Assembly: GCA_910584035.1 (NCBI GenBank)
Contig: CAJTZR010000065.1
Coordinates: 1 to 10,787 of the forward strand
Reading direction: 5' to 3'
Origin: an uncultured Christensenella sp.
GTDB taxonomy: Bacteria; Bacillota; Clostridia; Christensenellales; UBA3700
DNA: 10,787 nucleotides
The notes beneath the pieces were generated by a model. It was not told the origin of the DNA. It saw nothing but the letters and a program-made list of their open reading frames with translations, and ran no database searches. Position numbers and translations under genes: made by a program. Shown in pieces: positions 7,030 to 10,787 of this stretch (position 1 is its first letter; every line of letters begins with the position of its first letter).

Positions 7030-7962
7030 TTAATTTAATTCAGGTATTTTTACGCTTTCATCATCATAATAAAATTTATGCCAATATTGTTGAGAAGCTT
7101 TTACAGTAGTTTTTCCTACTTTTTCATTTACACCACAATAATCTTCCATTAAAATAAATTGAGTAAATCTATAGCTTTTGCCTACTTTTTCTATCTCGAC
7201 AACCATTCTAGTATCTTCATTAAATTTGTCATAATTACCGCCAGTAGCTTTCTCAATTGCTTTAACAACGGCTTCTTGCTCACTTCTCATATCGCCAGTT
7301 AAAGTATTTATCATAATTGTGCAATAATATTTATCATCTTTCATATAAACATTTCTATCTGTTTTACTAGATAAATATTTTTCCTCTAACCAATTGTATT
7401 GGTGAAAGTCATTTTTCAATCTGTTAACTTTATCTGTAGGAGAATTAATGCCATTCTCTTCCTTGTCAGCATTAAATGATCCCCACGCAACTTTAGTAAA
7501 GTTAGCAGTTACTTTTTTCTTTTTATCAAGTTTTACTTTATTACCATCATTTCTAATATACTTAACCTTACATTGATTTGTGCTACTATTATAGTAAAAC
7601 TCGTCACCATTGCCACTAGGCACTGACATTCCAGTTCCAGCAACTATATAATACTCATAATATTCATTGCCATTTCTTATGATTGTTTGAAATGTATTTT
7701 GATACAAATTCAAAGGCACTACAGATTCTGCTACACCATTAAAAGTAAAATCAACTTCCATTTTATAATTATCAGTATTTTGATATGTAGTATAAGCATC
7801 CTGAATTAGCTCATAAGCGTCTAAGCCTTTAACAATTTTCATATCCTTTTTAGGATTGTATAAAATTGTAGCATCACCAGGTGTTAAATTAGCACCACAA
7901 CCACAAAGCACTGCTATCAATACTACAATTAATGATAAGAGCATTAATTTTTTCTTTTTCAT
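7030..7962 (-). CDS. Putative lipoprotein, family not recognised
   Basis: A 310-residue protein with a lysine-rich N-terminus (MKKKK), a hydrophobic core and the lipobox LCGC, with C22 the likely lipidated residue; hence exported and anchored to the outer face of the membrane. The mature part is polar and rich in Tyr, Asn and Lys, with predicted beta-rich character and no catalytic motif I can name. The segment after the signal (AYELIQDAYTTYQNTDNYKM) resembles the start of extracellular LppX/LolA-like lipoproteins, but this is only an impression. GAGGTAG precedes ATG 7962. It lies 85 bases after recR, with an ATTGTT-AACAAT inverted repeat (7981-7994) in the gap, and 32 bases before the FNT channel gene, suggesting a two-gene unit. 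Confidence 0.75.
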   Translation of the reverse strand: MKKKKLMLLSLIVVLIAVLCGCGANLTPGDATILYNPKKDMKIVKGLDAYELIQDAYTTYQNTDNYKMEVDFTFNGVAESVVPLNLYQNTFQTIIRNGNEYYEYYIVAGTGMSVPSGNGDEFYYNSSTNQCKVKYIRNDGNKVKLDKKKKVTANFTKVAWGSFNADKEENGINSPTDKVNRLKNDFHQYNWLEEKYLSSKTDRNVYMKDDKYYCTIMINTLTGDMRSEQEAVVKAIEKATGGNYDKFNEDTRMVVEIEKVGKSYRFTQFILMEDYCGVNEKVGKTTVKASQQYWHKFYYDDESVKIPELN

Positions 7963-8047
7963 TTATCTACCTCAAATAACATTGTTAAAACAATATTACA
8001 AATTTTTATTCCAAAAATCTTTTGTATACCAATTTCAAACAATGCCA

Positions 8048-8632
8048 TTACATATCACGTCTATCAAGCAATGCCCTTGATAATGTAGTTTCGTCTGCAT
8101 ATTCAATATCTGAGCCAATAGGTATGCCGTGAGCAAGTCTTGTAACACGTATTCCAAGCGGTTTTATCAATCTTGCAATATACATAGCAGTAGCCTCACC
8201 TTCCACATCGGAATTAGTCGCCATAATAACCTCATTAACGCCGTCTAACCTTGCAAGTAACTCTTTAATACGTATATCATTTGCACCAATACCCATAAGA
8301 GGGTTAATAGTGCCGTGCAAAACGTGGTAAACACCTTTAAAATCTTTCAACTTTTCAAAAGCTATAACATCTTTAGGCTCTTTAACCACACAAATTATTG
8401 AATTATCACGACTTTCGCAAATTTCGCAAATATCTCTATCTGTATAATTTCCACAAGACTTACAATAATGCACATTATGCTTAACTTCTGTAATAGTTTT
8501 TGCAAAGTTTTCCGCCTCTTCCTCTTGCATATTTATTATGGAATAAGCATAACGAGTGGCAGTTTTTAGTCCTACCCCTGGTAATTTTGTAAACTCCGCA
8601 ATTAATTTTTGTATAGGTTCGATATATTGCAT
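8048..8632 (-). CDS. recR: Recombination mediator protein RecR
   Basis: A 194-residue protein, full length for RecR (about 198). Domains in order are the helix-hairpin-helix LPGVGLKTA (17-25), the zinc finger C57-x2-C60-x8-C69-x2-C72, and the Toprim domain beginning at ICVVKEP and including MATNSDVEGE (137-146). The C-terminal AHGIPIGSDIEYADETTL follows, with the Walker-B-like block typical of the family. RecR with RecO and RecF loads RecA onto gapped DNA. Its ATG shares bases with the ybaB stop (TAATG at 8632), the usual coupled arrangement. Confidently identified; nothing is missing. Confidence 0.97.
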   Translation of the reverse strand: MQYIEPIQKLIAEFTKLPGVGLKTATRYAYSIINMQEEEAENFAKTITEVKHNVHYCKSCGNYTDRDICEICESRDNSIICVVKEPKDVIAFEKLKDFKGVYHVLHGTINPLMGIGANDIRIKELLARLDGVNEVIMATNSDVEGEATAMYIARLIKPLGIRVTRLAHGIPIGSDIEYADETTLSRALLDRRDM

Positions 8633-8958
8633 TATAGTCCCATTCCAGCAAAAGCACCTAATTTAGCTTGACTTTCTGCATCGGCTTTATCTGTAGCATC
8701 ATTAAATGCAGCTACAATTAAATCCTCAAGCATTTCAACATCGTCTGGGTCACAAGCCTCTGGCTTAATGCTAACTGCAGAGATTTTTTTGTCACAAGTC
8801 ATAGTAATTTCTACCATACCGCCACCAGCTGAACCAGTTACCTCTGTTTCAGCAAGTTGCTCTTTTGCTGCCATCATATCCTCTTGCATTTTTTGAGCTT
8901 GCTTCATAAGTTGTTGCATATTGCCCATTCCACCACCAAATCCACCAAATTTTGCCAT
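8632..8958 (-). CDS. ybaB: YbaB/EbfC-family nucleoid-associated protein
   Basis: A 108-residue DNA-binding protein of normal length. It has a Gly/Met-rich start (FGGFGGGMGNM), the helix QQLMKQAQKMQEDM, the sheet core GSAGGGMVEITMTCDKKISAVSIKP and the C-terminal dimer helix with DLIVAAFNDA. The family forms tweezer-like dimers that bind DNA, and the gene sits between dnaX and recR in most bacteria, as here. AGAGAGG lies seven bases before ATG 8958. The stop overlaps the recR start. Confidence 0.95.
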   Translation of the reverse strand: MAKFGGFGGGMGNMQQLMKQAQKMQEDMMAAKEQLAETEVTGSAGGGMVEITMTCDKKISAVSIKPEACDPDDVEMLEDLIVAAFNDATDKADAESQAKLGAFAGMGL

Positions 8959-8988
8959 AATTATACCTCTCTTTATTATTTTTTCAAT

Positions 8989-9012
8989 ATTATATTTATT
9001 ATTATATTTATT
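8989..9012 (-). repeat. 12-bp tandem duplication carrying two TATAAT boxes upstream of ybaB
   Basis: ATTATATTTATT is present twice head to tail (8989-9000 and 9001-9012). On the minus strand each copy reads AATAAATATAAT, giving two -10-like hexamers about 35 and 45 bases before ybaB. No good -35 lies at 16-18 bases, so promoter function is uncertain in such AT-rich DNA. Confidence 0.4.
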
Positions 9013-9202
9013 TTTAAACTTTACGCTATTTTTTATATATTATGTTATATTTTACCTTGTTAACTCTACCATTATTATTTGCAAATATTATTTACTAAAC
9101 TAGATTTATTCTCTGTTAAATCTACCATTAAATTTATTAATAATTAACAATATAAACATATTTTAAATTATCAAAAGCTGTCCATACACCCCACACAAAA
9201 AG

Positions 9203-9329
9203 TTATATGGGAACCCCGATAAGCAGGCATTGCCACGTTTTGCAGTACTAATTTTAATTCAAATTGGAATGCTTGTGTAAGCTGTAGTATTACACTCACA
9301 ATACAAAATTTTAAGCGGGCTTAAAATTT
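9203..9329 (+). ncRNA. Candidate structured element related to the 144-bp repeat
   Basis: The dnaX-ybaB spacer (8959-9397) has an island of higher GC. It shares ordered blocks with the repeat at 1-144: TTATAT (9203), GGAA, TTTTGCAGTA (9238-9247; repeat 41-50), TAATTCAAAT (9255-9264; repeat 59-68) and GCTTG (9271; repeat 76). Gaps match within 0-5 bases. As in the repeat, small hairpins follow: GCTT/AAGC (9271-9282), TGTA/TACA (9283-9294) and a long AT-rich stem (9306-9329). The long domain-A hairpin is not preserved, so it may be a decayed copy or a divergent RNA. The flanking 9181-9211 also folds on the minus strand (CCCATA with TGTGGG using a G-U pair), so sense is unsettled. Not SRP RNA. 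Confidence 0.45.
9306..9329 (-). terminator. Possible terminator downstream of dnaX
   Basis: AAATTTTAAG/CTTAAAATTT, 10 bp, loop CGGG (9316-9319), lies about 70 bases past the dnaX stop. On the minus strand the stem runs on into TTTTGTATTGT, a moderate U-tract; on the plus strand the tail is poorer. The same stem is the third hairpin of the candidate element above. Confidence 0.5.
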
Positions 9330-9397
9330 ACTTCTCATAGTTTTTATTGTAAATAATTAAAATAACATAAATATCTAATTATAATTTATAAATAATA

Positions 9398-10787
9398 TTA
9401 CGATTTAATATTAACTATATCTTTATCAAAAAGTCCTTTAACATATGCAATATCATCGTCAATATTGACAATTTTATTGCTATTAACTACTTTTACGCTA
9501 TTTACGCCCTCAAATTCCTCAGTGAGCAACTTTGTAATTAGCTCAAAATATTCTGGTAACAAAAGCGTATCTGCCATATTTGCCCTTGCTGGTCTTATGT
9601 TTACTACATCACCCTCTAAACTAAAATTATCCTTATTGAGTTCCGTAAGTTCACTATACAAAGCAAATTTTTTCATATCACGAGTAGCCTTAATCAAGTA
9701 CCCACAACACGCTGATTTATTAAATGGTCGTTTTTTTTTAACCTCTGCAGTGTTACTTGCTACAAAATCGCCATTAGCGATTTTATCCTCTAACGCTTTC
9801 AAGCGTGTTACAACACCAGTCAAATCAATATTAGCCTTTGCATCTGCACATTTTGCGATACTTGCTTCAATTAAGGTTCTTGGCATACTACTATAACGCA
9901 TATTACTCTCTACAACAGACATAGTATCAATGCATTGTAAAATTCTGTCATTACTATATCCAGTAATTGCTTTTAAACGATTAATAATTTCACTTGGCAG
10001 ACTCAATGTCTTTGCACAATCAAATACATTTTGTGCAACAAATAGATTACGAAACATTTTAGTAATATCACGAGCAAGTACACTCATACTTTTGCCGTAG
10101 TCGGATAAGCCATCAATTAAAGTCAAGGCTGTACCAATATCGCCTTTAAGTGTACATTCCATAATATCCATAATGATATTTGGATTAGATTGACCTAAAA
10201 CATCTAAAACAACATTATAGTCAATATTACCCTCACCATATGACACACACATATCTGCAATTGATAAAGCATCTCTGACAGAGCCGTCACCTGCCTCTGC
10301 TATTGCAAGGCACGCATCATCTGTACATTTGATACCCATATCATCAAAAATAAACTTAATTCTTGCTGCAATACTTGCAGTAGGCACAAGCCTAAAATCA
10401 AACCTCAAACACCTTGACAAAATAGTTTGCGGTAGTTTATGAACCTCTGTAGTTGCAAGAATAAAAATAACGTGACTAGGTGGCTCTTCCAATGTCTTTA
10501 ACAAAGCATTAAATGCCCCGATAGACAACATATGAACCTCGTCAATAATGTAAACTTTAAATCTACCAACTGATGGCGGATATTTAACAGATTCCCTAAG
10601 TTCTCTTATCTCGTCAACACCATTGTTTGAGGCAGCATCTATCTCAATAATATCCAAATTATTTGGCTTTGCAAGCTCCAAACAAACATCACATTTGCCA
10701 CACGCACCGCCGTCATTATGGTTGGTACAATTAACAGCACGAGCAAAGATTTTTGCAATAGAAGTTTTACCAGTTCCTCTTGTTCCA
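9398..10787 (-). CDS. dnaX: DNA polymerase III subunit gamma/tau, 5' end beyond the window
   Basis: About 462 codons are visible, open from the right edge to TAA at 9398. The edge cuts just before the Walker A motif GTRGTGKTS. Next come the zinc-binding cysteines C20, C29, C32 and C35 (visible numbering), IEIDAASNNGVDEIRE, Walker B IIDEVHMLS and the sensor/SRC region ILATTEVHKLPQTILSRCLRFDF. The clamp-loader collar domain follows, then a short lysine-containing linker and C-terminal domain. It is the ATPase of the clamp loader that places the beta clamp on primed DNA. Comparison with the family suggests about 40-45 residues are missing at the start. Coding continues above 10681, so the TTG there is internal and not a start. 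It lies upstream of ybaB-recR as is standard, but is separated from ybaB by 440 bases. Confidence 0.96.
   Translation of the reverse strand, partial: GTRGTGKTSIAKIFARAVNCTNHNDGGACGKCDVCLELAKPNNLDIIEIDAASNNGVDEIRELRESVKYPPSVGRFKVYIIDEVHMLSIGAFNALLKTLEEPPSHVIFILATTEVHKLPQTILSRCLRFDFRLVPTASIAARIKFIFDDMGIKCTDDACLAIAEAGDGSVRDALSIADMCVSYGEGNIDYNVVLDVLGQSNPNIIMDIMECTLKGDIGTALTLIDGLSDYGKSMSVLARDITKMFRNLFVAQNVFDCAKTLSLPSEIINRLKAITGYSNDRILQCIDTMSVVESNMRYSSMPRTLIEASIAKCADAKANIDLTGVVTRLKALEDKIANGDFVASNTAEVKKKRPFNKSACCGYLIKATRDMKKFALYSELTELNKDNFSLEGDVVNIRPARANMADTLLLPEYFELITKLLTEEFEGVNSVKVVNSNKIVNIDDDIAYVKGLFDKDIVNIKS

Noticed and set aside
7981..7994. ATTGTT-AACAAT inverted repeat before the lipoprotein gene as an operator
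   Set aside because: Short, AT-only apart from two bases, and not tied to any recognisable promoter; noted in the gene entry only.
9181..9340. SRP (4.5S/scRNA) gene in the dnaX-ybaB spacer, a common location
   Set aside because: Neither strand carries the conserved GGAAGCAG-type apical motif of SRP RNA. I also could not find the conserved 6S or tmRNA hallmarks.
9465..9896. Plus-strand open frame of 143 codons opposite dnaX
   Set aside because: Low-complexity Ser/Leu/Thr-rich product antisense to a confidently identified gene, with no ribosome site; likewise the other antisense frames over coding genes.

Overview
The window looks like a chromosomal stretch from a low-GC, anaerobic Bacillota (Clostridia-type) genome. 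The basis is the strongly AT-rich codon use, the dnaX-ybaB-recR cluster, Firmicute-style GAGG ribosome binding sites, a DUF2156 protein and a formate/nitrite-type channel. This assignment is inference from gene content; no rRNA or tRNA is present.

Layout: (i) 1-288 holds two exact tandem copies of a 144-bp non-coding unit. Each copy folds into a bulge-free long hairpin with a GAAA tetraloop, followed by a cloverleaf-like junction. (ii) 289-3826 (minus strand) carries three genes in the order Gfo/Idh/MocA oxidoreductase, alkaline-phosphatase-superfamily lipoprotein, APH-type kinase. The last two are broken: the phosphatase by a one-base frameshift near 2087, the kinase by an in-frame TAA at 985-987. 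(iii) A divergent spacer of about 490 bp carries a near-consensus extended -10 promoter (4237-4265). It drives a translationally overlapping plus-strand pair, DUF2156 protein and GNAT acetyltransferase (4313-5960), ending at a terminator near 6071-6096. (iv) The minus strand from 10787 down to 6231 carries dnaX (truncated by the window edge), a 440-bp spacer, ybaB, recR (TAATG overlap), an unrecognised lipoprotein and an FNT-family channel. This run ends at a bidirectional terminator that contains the channel's stop codon.

Functionally, dnaX-ybaB-recR is the conserved replication/recombination-repair cluster: clamp-loader subunit, nucleoid-associated protein, and RecFOR-pathway loader. The lipoprotein and FNT channel follow recR on the same strand and probably form a two-gene unit for a surface protein and an anion channel. 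The left third looks accessory and decaying: adjacent genes with one inactivating lesion each, beside an exact tandem repeat.

The most unusual signal is the structured 144-bp element. Part of it recurs in divergent form in the dnaX-ybaB spacer (9203-9329). The shared blocks TTATAT, GGAA, TTTTGCAGTA, TAATTCAAAT and GCTTG occur in the same order with near-equal spacing and are followed by small hairpins. In both places the element lies just past the 3' end of a minus-strand gene in the same orientation. I do not recognise it as any known RNA or repeat family.
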